From Polaromonas sp. (lineage in GTDB: Bacteria > Pseudomonadota > Gammaproteobacteria > Burkholderiales > Burkholderiaceae_C), in NCBI GenBank assembly GCA_025362315.1, contig JANYGP010000036.1, positions 1 through 64,000 of the forward strand: a stretch of 64,000 bases of DNA, read 5' to 3'. The translations under genes and the position numbers were made by a program. This document shows, one piece after another, positions 15,624-24,850 of the stretch (positions are counted from its first letter, which is position 1; each line of letters starts with the position of its first letter). The notes below the pieces were generated by a model. The model made no database searches and was not told the origin of the DNA. It saw only the letters and a program-made list of their open reading frames with translations.

Positions 15624-18173
15624 ATGTTGTTGCAGAAAAGAAGCTTCCGACGTTTTTTTGCAGTTCTGGGCTTGCTCGGCAGTTTTCTTGCCAGCCAGCC
15701 TGGTCATGCACAAGTCACTTCATGCGGCACTCCGGGGCTGGACGGCCCCACGCTGATTGCACCGTCTTACTTCCCCGGTGCAGCCACTGCCAATGCAGGC
15801 CAGGCGGTGGTTCAGGTCGGCGCCATCCGCACCGGCGTCAATGCGGGCACTGCCTTGCTGACGCCAGGCAACCTTGTCATGATCATCCAGATTCAGGATG
15901 CTTTCATCAACAACGCCAACTCGGTTGCGTATGGTGATGGCAGCACGGGCCGTGGCTGGTCTAACTTGAACAACACCGGCATTTATGAATTCAGGCGGGT
16001 CGCGAGTGTGGCGGGCACCAGCATCACGCTGGACCAAAACCTCAGCGCCACCTACACCCGGGCCGCTCCTTCAGCAGGCACAGGCGCCTTTGAGAATGGC
16101 AACCGCCGCTTTCAGGTCATTCGCGTGCCGCAATTTTCAAATCTCACGCTGCCCGGTGGAAGCCTCTCGCCACCCGACTGGAATGGCGAAACAGGAGGTG
16201 TTGCGGTGCTGGATGTTGCAGGCACGCTCAACATGAACAACACCACCATTGATGTTTCAAAAACTGGATTTCGGGGCGCAGGTGGTGTGCCCAACAACGT
16301 CATCACAGGCGCTGTCGACTATGCAGCTGCGCCCGGTGGCCTGGCCGGAAATGGCGAAGCCTGTGGTGGCAACAACACAGCAAACAACAATGTCGGCGGT
16401 TTCAAGGGCGAGGGTGTTGCCGGAACACCGCGCTACATCCGGCGTTTGACCGGTGGCACGGCTGAACAGGTGGCTTACGGCTTTGTAGACCTTGGCAGTT
16501 CGGGTTATCCCGCCAGTTTGGATCTGGCCAGAGGTGCACCGGGCAATGCGGGCGGTGGCGGCACGCAGCACAACACAGGCGGTGGCGGCGGATCCAATGT
16601 TGGCCAGGGTGGGCTGGGCGGTAACTCATTTGCGTTTTACAACGCGGGCGGTTCCTGCGTTTCATTTACCGGTGGCAACCCGAATCCATTTTTAGCATGC
16701 AACGGGGATGGCGCGCGGGCGGTGGGGGGGCTGGGCGGTGGCACGCTGGCGCCCGGGGTCTCGCAACTGCTGATGGGCGGCGGCGGCGGCGCGGGTGACA
16801 GCAACAACGCCTGCGACAACATCGCCATTCCCCAGGCAGCAGGCGGAAACGGTGGCGGGATCATTTATCTTCGCGCTGGCGCGATTACTGGTGGCGGAAG
16901 CCTTTTGGCCAATGGTCAAAACGGCTTGCCAGGCGGCAGGGATGCAGCAGGCGGCGGGGGCGCGGGAGGCACCATTGTGGTGTTGACGGGCAGCGCCAAT
17001 CCTGGATTTGCCAGCGTATTGGCCAATGGTGGAGAAGGCGGCAACACTGGCTGGAACGGCACCGGTGGCGTGGTGGGCACCACTGCACTCAGACTCAATG
17101 AAACTCAGGGGCCCGGCGGTGGGGGTGGGGGCGGCGCAGTGGTGCGCTCGTCCAACACTGCGCTGACAGGGGTGCAGGTCAATGGCGGCGCTTCCGGGGC
17201 AAACTTTCCTCAGGCAGACACCACCATCACCAACCGCTACGGTTCAGGCTCGGGCGGGGGCGCGGCTGCCACAGTGCCTTTTGTTCCCACCACGCCATCC
17301 CTGGCGGGCAATTGCCTGCCGCAGCTGGTGACCACCAAGCGCACCACAACGCCTCTGGTTGTCTTTCCGGCGTCGAATACAGCGCTGTATGTGATCACGG
17401 TTGCCAACAGTGGTGGTGGAGGCGGTGCTGCAGCCGGGGTGATCGTGCAGGACACTTTGCAAGCGCCTTTTTATTACACGCCAACCGTTGCACCATTGAA
17501 CGCCATTGGCATCGATTATTTGGGCGGAGCGGCAGGGCCGGCCTCCCCCACCACTGGCAGCGGTACACGCACGGTGACCATTGGTACGCCCGGCAGCAAC
17601 TTGCTAACAAATTCATTTTTGTTGCCAAACAATGGAACAGTCAGTTTCACGTTGACGGCGGTGATCAATGGTGAAGGCGTCAGCCCAACATTGGGCAGCA
17701 CGTACCAGAACAGTGCCACGGTCAGTTATCTGGATCCGTTTCGCAGTGCGGTCGCAACACAGGTGTCTCCTGGTGGCATCTACACCCCGGGCGGCGCAGT
17801 GCCCGGCAGCAATTACCCGTCAAGCGCTTCCACGCAGGAGGACGTGACAGTCACCGGCGGCACTACTACCTTGACTGTTGCCAAAACCAATGGCGGCAAT
17901 GCACTGGTTGCCGGGCAAACCACCAGCTACACCATCACTGTGGCCAATTTGGGCGGCAGCGCTGCGCCGGGGACTGTTTTGAAAGACCCTGTCGCAACCG
18001 GCCTGAACTGCACAACAGTGACCTGCGCCGTTACCGCGGGCGTAGCCAGTTGCCCGTCCCCGCTGAGCATGAGCGTACTGCAAAGCAGTGGGCTGGTCAT
18101 CACGCCCACCTTCAACGCAGGCTCGACCGTGACGTTTGTTGTGACTTGCGGCGTGACTGCGACTGGTCAATAG
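15624..18173 (+). CDS. Large Gly-rich secreted protein with C-terminal DUF11-type repeats
   Basis: About 849 residues from ATG 15624 (an in-frame GTG lies at 15609; neither has a good ribosome site). Signal peptide with basic start (QKRSFRRFFAVLGLLGSFLAS...HAQ). Residues 30-230 are beta-rich; about 230-560 are extremely Gly/Asn-rich with blocks such as GNAGGGGTQHNTGGGGGSNVG and LMGGGGGAGDSNN. Two Ig-like DUF11 domains follow (LVTTKRTTTP...YVITVANSG and TLTVAKTNGG...YTITVANLGGSAAPGTVLKDP). No autotransporter barrel, LPXTG or PEP-CTERM tail is visible, and the frame stops within the second DUF11 unit just before a dispersed repeat. Likely a surface or extracellular structural protein; function unknown. 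Confidence 0.75.
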   Translation: MLLQKRSFRRFFAVLGLLGSFLASQPGHAQVTSCGTPGLDGPTLIAPSYFPGAATANAGQAVVQVGAIRTGVNAGTALLTPGNLVMIIQIQDAFINNANSVAYGDGSTGRGWSNLNNTGIYEFRRVASVAGTSITLDQNLSATYTRAAPSAGTGAFENGNRRFQVIRVPQFSNLTLPGGSLSPPDWNGETGGVAVLDVAGTLNMNNTTIDVSKTGFRGAGGVPNNVITGAVDYAAAPGGLAGNGEACGGNNTANNNVGGFKGEGVAGTPRYIRRLTGGTAEQVAYGFVDLGSSGYPASLDLARGAPGNAGGGGTQHNTGGGGGSNVGQGGLGGNSFAFYNAGGSCVSFTGGNPNPFLACNGDGARAVGGLGGGTLAPGVSQLLMGGGGGAGDSNNACDNIAIPQAAGGNGGGIIYLRAGAITGGGSLLANGQNGLPGGRDAAGGGGAGGTIVVLTGSANPGFASVLANGGEGGNTGWNGTGGVVGTTALRLNETQGPGGGGGGGAVVRSSNTALTGVQVNGGASGANFPQADTTITNRYGSGSGGGAAATVPFVPTTPSLAGNCLPQLVTTKRTTTPLVVFPASNTALYVITVANSGGGGGAAAGVIVQDTLQAPFYYTPTVAPLNAIGIDYLGGAAGPASPTTGSGTRTVTIGTPGSNLLTNSFLLPNNGTVSFTLTAVINGEGVSPTLGSTYQNSATVSYLDPFRSAVATQVSPGGIYTPGGAVPGSNYPSSASTQEDVTVTGGTTTLTVAKTNGGNALVAGQTTSYTITVANLGGSAAPGTVLKDPVATGLNCTTVTCAVTAGVASCPSPLSMSVLQSSGLVITPTFNAGSTVTFVVTCGVTATGQ

Positions 18174-18187
18174 CATCGCTGCTGCCG

Positions 18188-18240
18188 CGCTATTTTAAAA
18201 ATAGCTAGTAGCGCTTATTTTTATTAGTCTTCAGGCCAAT
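18188..18240 (-). repeat. Two-stem dispersed repeat between convergent genes
   Basis: CGCTATTTTAAAAATAGC is a perfect hairpin stem, followed by TAGTAGCGCTTATTTTTATT. It lies 14 bases after the Gly-rich gene's stop and before the convergent HNH gene, a terminator-like position. Confidence 0.8.
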
Positions 18241-18276
18241 CGGCACTTCATTATCAAGTTACTCAGCCTTGATTCT

Positions 18277-18834
18277 TCACCCGTGAAGACGTGAGCTCTT
18301 GGGGATATGCGCCATCAAAAACTCCATCTGGTCCGCCAAAATCCGGCGGTTGCGCAAAATAAAGTCTTCCCACAGGCTGGGCACATACGGCGTGTACAGC
18401 AGCGGCATTCCGGCCTGCTCGGGTGTTCGGCTGCTTTTGCGGTGGTTGCAGGCCCGGCAGGCCGTCACAACATTCATCCAGGTGTCGATGCCCTTTTGCG
18501 CAAACGGAATGATGTGTTCGCGCGTCAGGTCTTCTTCATCGAAATGATTGCCGCAGTAGGCGCACACATTGCGGTCACGCACAAAAAGCTTGCTGTTGGT
18601 CAGGCCGGGTTTGAGTTCAAACGGATTGATCTTTGGCACACCCTTGGTGCCGATGATGCTGTTGACGGTGATGATCGACTGGTTGCCGGTGATGGCATTG
18701 TGACCACCATGAAAGGTTGCCACGCGCGCGCCCATTTCCCAACGCACCTCGTCAGATGCATAGTGAAGCACGGCTTCTTCAAGGCTGATCCACGACTGCG
18801 GCAAACCTTGCGCTGAGAGCTTTAAAACCTTCAA
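18277..18834 (-). CDS. HNH endonuclease family protein
   Basis: 185 residues if translation begins at TTG 18834, preferred because a perfect GGAGGT (18841-18846) stands six bases upstream, giving MKVLKLSAQGLPQSWISLEEA; the longer frame has no such signal. The HNH/zinc module is in the second half: NVCAYCGNHF, EHIIPFAQKG, TWMNVVTACRACNHRK. These are the two Cys pairs and the H-N-H order of McrA-like nucleases. Cytoplasmic. The family is common beside housekeeping genes in Burkholderiales; its target is unknown. Divergent from ribF. Confidence 0.88.
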   Translation of the reverse strand: MKVLKLSAQGLPQSWISLEEAVLHYASDEVRWEMGARVATFHGGHNAITGNQSIITVNSIIGTKGVPKINPFELKPGLTNSKLFVRDRNVCAYCGNHFDEEDLTREHIIPFAQKGIDTWMNVVTACRACNHRKSSRTPEQAGMPLLYTPYVPSLWEDFILRNRRILADQMEFLMAHIPKSSRLHG

Positions 18835-18963
18835 AACCTGACCTCCGTCCAAAAATGGAAACACGCTGTCACGCCAGCTTTGGATATTACAGGTAAATCA
18901 TGACAAACAAAGCGCTGCAGTGGATTGACCTGACAGCCGTGCTATTGAAACGATAATCAGGCA

Positions 18964-19986
18964 ATGAGAGTTTTTCGCGGTTATCGCCACCCACAGCTTG
19001 CGCGTACATGTGCCCTGACAATTGGCAATTTTGATGGCGTTCACCGGGGTCACCAAGCGATGCTGGCATTGCTTAAAAACGAGGCGCAGCACAGGGGTGT
19101 ACCCAGCTGCGTGATGACCTTTGAGCCGCATCCACGCGACTGGTTTGCAGCGCTGGCCCACAAGCCCGAGTTGGCACCTCCGCGTATTGCCACGCTGCGC
19201 GACAAACTGACCGAACTGGCTGCCTGCGGCATTGACCAGACGGTGGTGCTGCCATTTGATGCGCGCCTGGCCAGCCAAAGCCCTGAAGCATTTATCAACG
19301 ATGTCCTGGTGCAGGGCCTGGGCGCAAAATACATTTTGGTGGGTGATGACTTTCGCTTTGGCAGCAAGCGCGCAGGCGGTTACGCCATGCTGGATGCAGC
19401 TGGCCAGCAAATGGGGTTTGACGTTGCCCGCATGAACAGTTACGAGGTGCAGAGCACACGCGTGTCCAGCTCGGCCGTTCGGCAGGCGCTTGCAACCGGT
19501 GACATGGCACACGCCGCCAGTTTGCTGGGCAGGCCCTACAGCATCTCAGGCCACGTGGTGCATGGCCGCAAGCTGGGGCGTGATTTGGGCTTTCGCACGC
19601 TGAACCTGCGCTTTACGCACTGGAACCCGGCGGCCAGCGGCATTTTTGCGGTGCATGTGTTTGGTCTGACTGACAAGCCACTGATCGGGGTGGCCAATCT
19701 GGGCATTCGCCCATCGATTGAAGCAGATGATGTGAATGGCGGCCGTGTTTTGCTGGAGACCTATTGTCTGGACTGGCCTGCCGCGTTGGGCCCCGACGGA
19801 GGCTACGGTAAAATCGTGCGCGTGGAACTGCTGCACAAACTGCATGATGAATTGAAGTACGACGGTCTGGATGCGCTTAAAAAAGGCATTGCCAATGACT
19901 GTGATGAAGCACGTGCGTTTTTCAATACAAAATTTGCTGCGATGCATGTTGAAACCACCCGTCAGACCACCCGCGATCGAATTTAA
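18964..19986 (+). CDS. ribF: Bifunctional riboflavin kinase/FMN adenylyltransferase
   Basis: 340 residues. Makes FMN from riboflavin and then FAD. The N-terminal nucleotidyltransferase domain has LTIGNFDGVHRGHQAML and VGDDFRFGSKRAGGY, then RVSSSAVRQALATGDM. The flavokinase domain starts with SGHVVHGRKLGRDLGFRTLNL (the PTAN motif region reads RTLN), and IGVANLGIRPSIE follows. Start ATG with an AGG six bases upstream. Followed by ileS and lspA, the conserved proteobacterial order. Confidence 0.95.
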   Translation: MRVFRGYRHPQLARTCALTIGNFDGVHRGHQAMLALLKNEAQHRGVPSCVMTFEPHPRDWFAALAHKPELAPPRIATLRDKLTELAACGIDQTVVLPFDARLASQSPEAFINDVLVQGLGAKYILVGDDFRFGSKRAGGYAMLDAAGQQMGFDVARMNSYEVQSTRVSSSAVRQALATGDMAHAASLLGRPYSISGHVVHGRKLGRDLGFRTLNLRFTHWNPAASGIFAVHVFGLTDKPLIGVANLGIRPSIEADDVNGGRVLLETYCLDWPAALGPDGGYGKIVRVELLHKLHDELKYDGLDALKKGIANDCDEARAFFNTKFAAMHVETTRQTTRDRI

Positions 19987-20086
19987 ACGATCTGTCAATG
20001 CGGGTTCGACCCGTAATGCTGCGTTTCCATCTCCTGACTTTCTAAATTGCGGCTTCAGTTCGCAATGACAAACCTGAGCGCTTGCC

Positions 20087-23011
20087 ATGACAGACACCAC
20101 TTCTGATGACGTTAAACCCGATTACCGCGGCACCCTGAACCTGCCCGACACACCGTTTCCCATGCGCGGTGATTTGGCCAAACGTGAAGCCAATTGGGTC
20201 AAAGAATGGGACGACAAGGGCATTTATAAAAAGCTGCGTTTGGCGCGGGCTGGCGCCGTCAAGTTCGTACTACACGATGGCCCGCCGTATGCCAATGGCA
20301 AGATTCACATCGGCCACGCGGTCAACAAAATCTTGAAAGACATGATCGTCAAAGCGCGCCAGCTCAAAGGGCTGGACGCGATTTACGTGCCGGGCTGGGA
20401 CTGCCACGGCTTGCCGATTGAAAACGCTATCGAAAAGCTCCATGGACGCAATCTAAGCCGCGACGAGGTGCAATCAAAAAGCCGCGCCTTCGCTACAGAG
20501 CAAATTGCAGGGCAACTGGAAGATTTCAAACGACTAGGCGTTCTTGGCGAATGGGACAACCCGTACCGCACGATGGACTACGCGAACGAGGCCAATGAAA
20601 TTCGCGCGCTCAAGCGCATCATGGAACGCGGCTTTGTGTACCGGGGCTTGAAGCCGGTGTACTGGTGTTTTGACTGCGGCTCGTCGCTGGCTGAATTTGA
20701 AATTGAATACGCGGACAAAAAATCTCAGACGCTGGATGTGGGGTTTAAGGCCTTTGAGCCTGAAAAGGTTTGGGCGGCATTTGGGCTGCCCTCACCCCAG
20801 CCCTCTCCCGTGCTCGGGAGAGGGGGCGAAGAATCCGCATTACTCCCTCTCGCCCCGGGGGAGAGGGCAGGGGTGAGGGTCGGCGCTGACAAACCCATCT
20901 TCGCTGTCATCTGGACCACCACCGCCTGGACCATCCCCGCCAATCAGGCATTGAACTTGAACCCCGAGCTGACCTACGCGCTGGTAGACACCGAGCGCGG
21001 CATCTTGATGCTGGCCGAATCACTGGTAGAAAAGTGTTTGGAGCGGTACCAACTCAGCGGCACAGTCATTGCCACCACACTCGGCAAAAATCTGGCGTTG
21101 CTTTACTTCATGCATCCGTTTTACGATGTCGATGAAGGTTACAAACGCCTCAGCCCGGTTTTCCTCGCCGACTACGCCACCGCAGACGACGGCACCGGTA
21201 TCGTGCATTCATCGCCCGCTTACGGCGTAGAAGACTTCAACTCGTGCGTCGCCAACGGCATCGCTACAGACGACATTCTGAACCCGGTGCAAGGTAACGG
21301 CCGCTATGTCGACCACCTGCCGCTGTTTGGCGGCTTGAACATCTGGAAAGCCGCGCCGCTGGTGATTGACAAATTGCGCGAGCACGACCGCCTGTTTGCC
21401 ACCGTCAACATTGAACACAGCTACCCGCATTGCTGGAGGCACAAAACGCCCGTGATTTACCGCGCAGCAGCGCAGTGGTTTGTGCGCATGGACAAAGGCG
21501 AGGGAGTCTTTACCAAAGACAAGGCGCCTACAACGCTGCGCAAACTGGCGCTCGACGCGATTGAGCAAACCAAGTTCTACCCTGAAAACGGAAAGACCCG
21601 TTTGCGCGACATGATTGCAGGCAGGCCCGACTGGTGCATCAGCCGTCAGCGCAACTGGGGCGTGCCGCTGCCGTTTTTTATTCACACCGCCACGGGCGAG
21701 TTGCACCCGCGCACGATGGAGATCATGGACCAAGCCGCCAACATGGTCGAAGCAGGCGGCGTTGAAGCCTGGAGCAAAGCCACGGCTGAATCCATCATCG
21801 GAAGTGATGCACCCGACTACATCAAAAGCACTGACATCCTGGATGTGTGGTTTGACTCGGGCACCACCCATGACCATGTGCTCAAGCACAGCCACGCCGC
21901 GCAATCGACCTGGCCTGCCGACCTGTACCTGGAAGGGCATGACCAGCACCGCGGCTGGTTTCACTCCTCACTGCTGACGTCATGCGCCATGTACGACCGC
22001 GCTCCGTACAAAGGCTTGCTGACGCATGGCTTTACGGTTGACGGCAAGGGCCGCAAAATGAGCAAGAGCGAAGGCAATGTCATCGTGCCGCAAGAGGTAT
22101 CAAGCAAGCTGGGGGCTGAAATTATTCGCCTATGGTGCGCGTCAACGGACTATTCAGGCGACTTGGGCATTGACGACAAAATTTTGGCCCGCGTGGTCGA
22201 CAGCTACCGGCGCATTCGCAACACGCTGCGTTTTTTGATGGCCAACGTCAGCGACTTTGACCCCGTCAAGCATGCCGTGCCGTTTGATGAATTGCTGGAG
22301 ATTGACCGCTACGCCTTGAGCCGAGCTGCACAATTGCAAGCCGACATCCTGGCGCATTACGAAGTCTACGAATTTCAGCCGGTGGTGTCCAAACTGCAAA
22401 TTTATTGCAGCGAGGATTTAGGCTCTTTCTATCTCGATATTTTGAAAGACCGGCTCTACACGACAGCTGCCAACTCACACGCGCGCCGCAGTGCGCAGAC
22501 TGCGTTACGTCAGATCACCCACGCCATGCTGCGGTGGATGGCACCGTTTTTAAGCTTTACCGCTGAAGAAGCCTGGGCAACATTTGGCGCGTCTGAGTCG
22601 ATTTTTCTGGAGACCTATTCAGACTTCAAGCTGCAAGACAATTCACTACTGGCCAAGTGGTCGCGCATCCGCGAAATTCGCGATGCGGCCAACAAAGACA
22701 TCGAAGCGCTACGTGCCGACGGCAAGGTCGGCTCATCGCTGCAAGCCGAAGTCACGCTTGAAGTCGATGCTGACGATCACGCACTGCTGACAAGCCTGGG
22801 TGACGATGTGAAGTTCGTCTTTATCACATCCGCTATTAATTTAGTAGCTGCTAGCGCATATAAAACAAGCGTTAAGGCTAGCTTTCATACCAAATGTGAG
22901 CGCTGCTGGCATTACCGCAGCGATGTCGGCATCGACCCCGATCATCCGACCATTTGCGGCCGATGCACGAGCAACCTGTTTGGCCCTGGCGAGAAAAGGA
23001 CATTTGCGTAA
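20087..23011 (+). CDS. ileS: Isoleucyl-tRNA synthetase
   Basis: 974 residues, class I synthetase charging tRNA-Ile. Signatures: HIGH box [17 protein letters not shown], editing-domain [29 protein letters not shown] box [10 protein letters not shown], and C-terminal zinc motif CERCWHY...CGRC. It is about 35 residues longer than E. coli IleS, and the excess is explained by two in-frame repeat insertions: residues about 235-265 ([13 protein letters not shown]...GVRVGA), from a 92-base palindromic element just before the editing domain, and about 915-930 ([15 protein letters not shown]), from the two-stem repeat before the zinc motif. The frame is uninterrupted, and this appears to be the only ileS here. 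Its stop overlaps the lspA start (TAATG). Confidence 0.96.
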   Translation: MTDTTSDDVKPDYRGTLNLPDTPFPMRGDLAKREANWVKEWDDKGIYKKLRLARAGAVKFVLHDGPPYANGKIHIGHAVNKILKDMIVKARQLKGLDAIYVPGWDCHGLPIENAIEKLHGRNLSRDEVQSKSRAFATEQIAGQLEDFKRLGVLGEWDNPYRTMDYANEANEIRALKRIMERGFVYRGLKPVYWCFDCGSSLAEFEIEYADKKSQTLDVGFKAFEPEKVWAAFGLPSPQPSPVLGRGGEESALLPLAPGERAGVRVGADKPIFAVIWTTTAWTIPANQALNLNPELTYALVDTERGILMLAESLVEKCLERYQLSGTVIATTLGKNLALLYFMHPFYDVDEGYKRLSPVFLADYATADDGTGIVHSSPAYGVEDFNSCVANGIATDDILNPVQGNGRYVDHLPLFGGLNIWKAAPLVIDKLREHDRLFATVNIEHSYPHCWRHKTPVIYRAAAQWFVRMDKGEGVFTKDKAPTTLRKLALDAIEQTKFYPENGKTRLRDMIAGRPDWCISRQRNWGVPLPFFIHTATGELHPRTMEIMDQAANMVEAGGVEAWSKATAESIIGSDAPDYIKSTDILDVWFDSGTTHDHVLKHSHAAQSTWPADLYLEGHDQHRGWFHSSLLTSCAMYDRAPYKGLLTHGFTVDGKGRKMSKSEGNVIVPQEVSSKLGAEIIRLWCASTDYSGDLGIDDKILARVVDSYRRIRNTLRFLMANVSDFDPVKHAVPFDELLEIDRYALSRAAQLQADILAHYEVYEFQPVVSKLQIYCSEDLGSFYLDILKDRLYTTAANSHARRSAQTALRQITHAMLRWMAPFLSFTAEEAWATFGASESIFLETYSDFKLQDNSLLAKWSRIREIRDAANKDIEALRADGKVGSSLQAEVTLEVDADDHALLTSLGDDVKFVFITSAINLVAASAYKTSVKASFHTKCERCWHYRSDVGIDPDHPTICGRCTSNLFGPGEKRTFA
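20789..20880 (+). repeat. 92-base palindromic MITE-like element inside ileS
   Basis: The ends are inverted repeats: CCCTCACCCCAGCCCTCTCC on the left mirrors GAGAGGGCAGGGGTGAGGG on the right, with inner stems CTCTCCCG/CGGGAGAG and CCCTCTCGCCCC/GGGGGAGAGGG. It lies fully in frame and encodes a Pro/Gly/Arg-rich stretch. Confidence 0.9.
22830..22872 (-). repeat. Two-stem dispersed repeat inside ileS
   Basis: CGCTATTAATTTAGTAGC then TGCTAGCGCATATAAAACAAGCG, reverse-strand copy. It is in frame between the C-terminal helical region and the zinc-binding motif. Confidence 0.85.
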
Positions 23012-23511
23012 TGGCCAAAACAACTTTTACCAAGTCATCGGGTGGCATGCTGCCCTGGCTGGGCCTGGCGCTTTTGATACTGATTGCCGACCAGTTCACC
23101 AAGGTGCTGATCCTGGGCTATTACAAGCTGGGTGATGCGACCTATGTGACCAGTTTTTTCAACGTGGTTCGCGTGCACAACGCGGGTGCAGCATTTTCAT
23201 TCCTGGCCAATGCAGGCGGCTGGCAACGTTACCTGTTCACAGGCATTGGTGTTGTAGCGGCAATTTTTATCATCTGGATGCTTCGGTCTCACCCGGGGCA
23301 AAAGCTGTTTTCTTTTGCGCTGGCCTGCATTTTGGGCGGCGCGATTGGCAACGTGATTGACCGCACGCTGTATGGCTACGTCGTGGACTTTCTGGACTTT
23401 CATGTGGCACTCTGGCATTTCCCGGCTTTCAACATTGCCGATAGTGCCATCAGCATTGGCGCAGTGTGTTTGATTCTGGATGAAATTTTACGGGTTCGAC
23501 GCAGCCGATAA
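23011..23511 (+). CDS. lspA: Lipoprotein signal peptidase
   Basis: 166 residues starting at ATG 23011, which overlaps the ileS stop by one base (TAATG), with AAAGGA upstream. Inner-membrane aspartyl protease that removes the signal peptide of prolipoproteins. Four hydrophobic segments; the catalytic motifs are GNVIDR and FNIADSAIS, each with its Asp, plus [13 protein letters not shown]. The ribF-ileS-lspA order supports the call. Confidence 0.97.
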   Translation: MAKTTFTKSSGGMLPWLGLALLILIADQFTKVLILGYYKLGDATYVTSFFNVVRVHNAGAAFSFLANAGGWQRYLFTGIGVVAAIFIIWMLRSHPGQKLFSFALACILGGAIGNVIDRTLYGYVVDFLDFHVALWHFPAFNIADSAISIGAVCLILDEILRVRRSR

Positions 23512-23519
23512 ATTGATTT

Positions 23520-23556
23520 TTGTACAATATGATTTTTCAAAAGTCATAGTGTACAA
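23520..23556. promoter_or_regulatory. Inverted repeat abutting the start of the AAA ATPase gene
   Basis: Left arm TTGTACAATATGA (23520-23532) and right arm TCATAGTGTACAA (23544-23556) are inverted with two mismatches per 13, 11 bases apart. The right arm ends at the base before the ATG. A TACAAT -10-like hexamer lies in the left arm. Likely operator; regulator unknown. Confidence 0.7.
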
Positions 23557-24783
23557 ATGAGTCCTCATCCTGCGGTTATTTCTAGACTGGCAAAACCGGT
23601 TGTACAGCGCTTGGCGTCAGGATTTCCCGTCGTTGCGCTAACTGGCCCTCGCCAGTCCGGAAAAACAACGCTGGCTAGACAAGTTTTTTCGGACAAGCCG
23701 TACCGCACATTAGAAGATGTCGACACCCGCGTCGTGGCCATTGCTGACCCGCGAGCCTTTTTAAGCCAGTTTCCGCAAGGCGCTGTGCTTGACGAAATTC
23801 AACGCGCGCCAGAGCTCTTGTCTTACTTGCAGGGCGCAGTGGACGAGCGCGGCATCATGGGCGACTTCGTCATTACCGGTTCACAGCAGTTTGGGCTGCT
23901 TGAATCCATTTCGCAGTCACTTGCGGGGCGTGTTGGCCTGGTGGAGTTGCTGCCGCTGTCTTTAAACGAGATCTCGACAACTGGCCGGGCTTCGACACTT
24001 CAGCTCAATGAGGTCATGTTTACGGGCGGTTATCCGGCGCTCTATGACCAGCGCAGAAGAAGTACAACTCTGCAAAGCATTCAACCCTCCGACTGGCACC
24101 GCGCCTACTTGTCAACCTATATTGAGCGTGACGTGCGGCAGGTGCTGGGTATTCGTGATTTGGCCAGTTTTGAGCGCTTTGTTCTCATGTGCGCTGCACG
24201 CTCTGGACAGCTGCTCAACATTCAGGCGCTCGGTGCTGACTGCGGCATCAGCACCAGCACAGCGCGGCAGTGGCTCAGCGTGCTTGAGGCAAGCTACGTG
24301 ATTCGCCTGCTCCAGCCTTGGCATGAAAACTTTGGCAAGCGACTGGTGAAAATGCCCAAGCTGTATTTCCTGGACAGCGGTTTGCTTTGCCATTTACTCC
24401 GGGTAGAAAACCCGCAAGCCCTGGCAACTCATGCCCTGCGTGGTGCAGTTTTTGAAACCTGGATACTGACGGAAACACTCAAACACCGCTTTAACCTGGG
24501 CTTGAGCGCCGACATTTACTTTTGGCGCGACAACCACGGCGTGGAAGTTGACCTGTTGTACCCGCACCAAGGCAAGTTGTACCCCGTAGAGCTCAAGTCA
24601 GGCATGACTTTCACCACTGATTGGCTCAGTGGCTGCGATCGATTTCGCAGTTATGCAGGTGCGCGCAGCGCACGGGGCACAGTTGTGTACGGCGGCGATT
24701 CCAGTTTTGATGTACTGGGTAGTCACGTCATGTCGTGGCGTGGTTTTGCCGCGCCAGCTGCTTTGCACAAAGCCAATAGCTAG
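23557..24783 (+). CDS. AAA-family ATPase with DUF4143 domain
   Basis: 408 residues. N-terminal P-loop VVALTGPRQSGKTTLARQVF, Walker B AVLDEIQRAPELLSYLQ, sensor VITGSQQFGL; the DUF4143 C-terminal part has YLSTYIERDVRQVLGIRDLASFERF, then STARQWLSVLEASYVIRLLQPW and the nuclease-like end FWRDNHGVEVDLLYPHQGKLYPVELKSG (D-ExK arrangement). The function of this widespread family is not settled; roles in mobile or toxin-like modules have been suggested. No Shine-Dalgarno is visible, and an inverted repeat touches the start codon. Single gene after lspA, so probably acquired. Confidence 0.9.
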   Translation: MSPHPAVISRLAKPVVQRLASGFPVVALTGPRQSGKTTLARQVFSDKPYRTLEDVDTRVVAIADPRAFLSQFPQGAVLDEIQRAPELLSYLQGAVDERGIMGDFVITGSQQFGLLESISQSLAGRVGLVELLPLSLNEISTTGRASTLQLNEVMFTGGYPALYDQRRRSTTLQSIQPSDWHRAYLSTYIERDVRQVLGIRDLASFERFVLMCAARSGQLLNIQALGADCGISTSTARQWLSVLEASYVIRLLQPWHENFGKRLVKMPKLYFLDSGLLCHLLRVENPQALATHALRGAVFETWILTETLKHRFNLGLSADIYFWRDNHGVEVDLLYPHQGKLYPVELKSGMTFTTDWLSGCDRFRSYAGARSARGTVVYGGDSSFDVLGSHVMSWRGFAAPAALHKANS

Positions 24784-24826
24784 AAACCAGCCGGTTTTCG
24801 TCATGCCACCTTCACAATGCCGGCTG

Positions 24827-24848
24827 AAAATGTAATCGATTACATTTT
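24827..24848. promoter_or_regulatory. Perfect 22-bp palindrome, LacI-type operator
   Basis: AAAATGTAATC and its exact complement GATTACATTTT meet at an ATCGAT centre. The size and central CG fit LacI/GalR operators. It lies two bases before the first possible start of the LacI gene, suggesting autoregulation and control of the downstream operon. Confidence 0.85.
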
Positions 24849-24850
24849 TA

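Noticed and set aside
20087..23011. ileS as a pseudogene because of insertions
   Set aside because: The frame is open throughout, all catalytic and zinc motifs are intact, and lspA is coupled to its stop.
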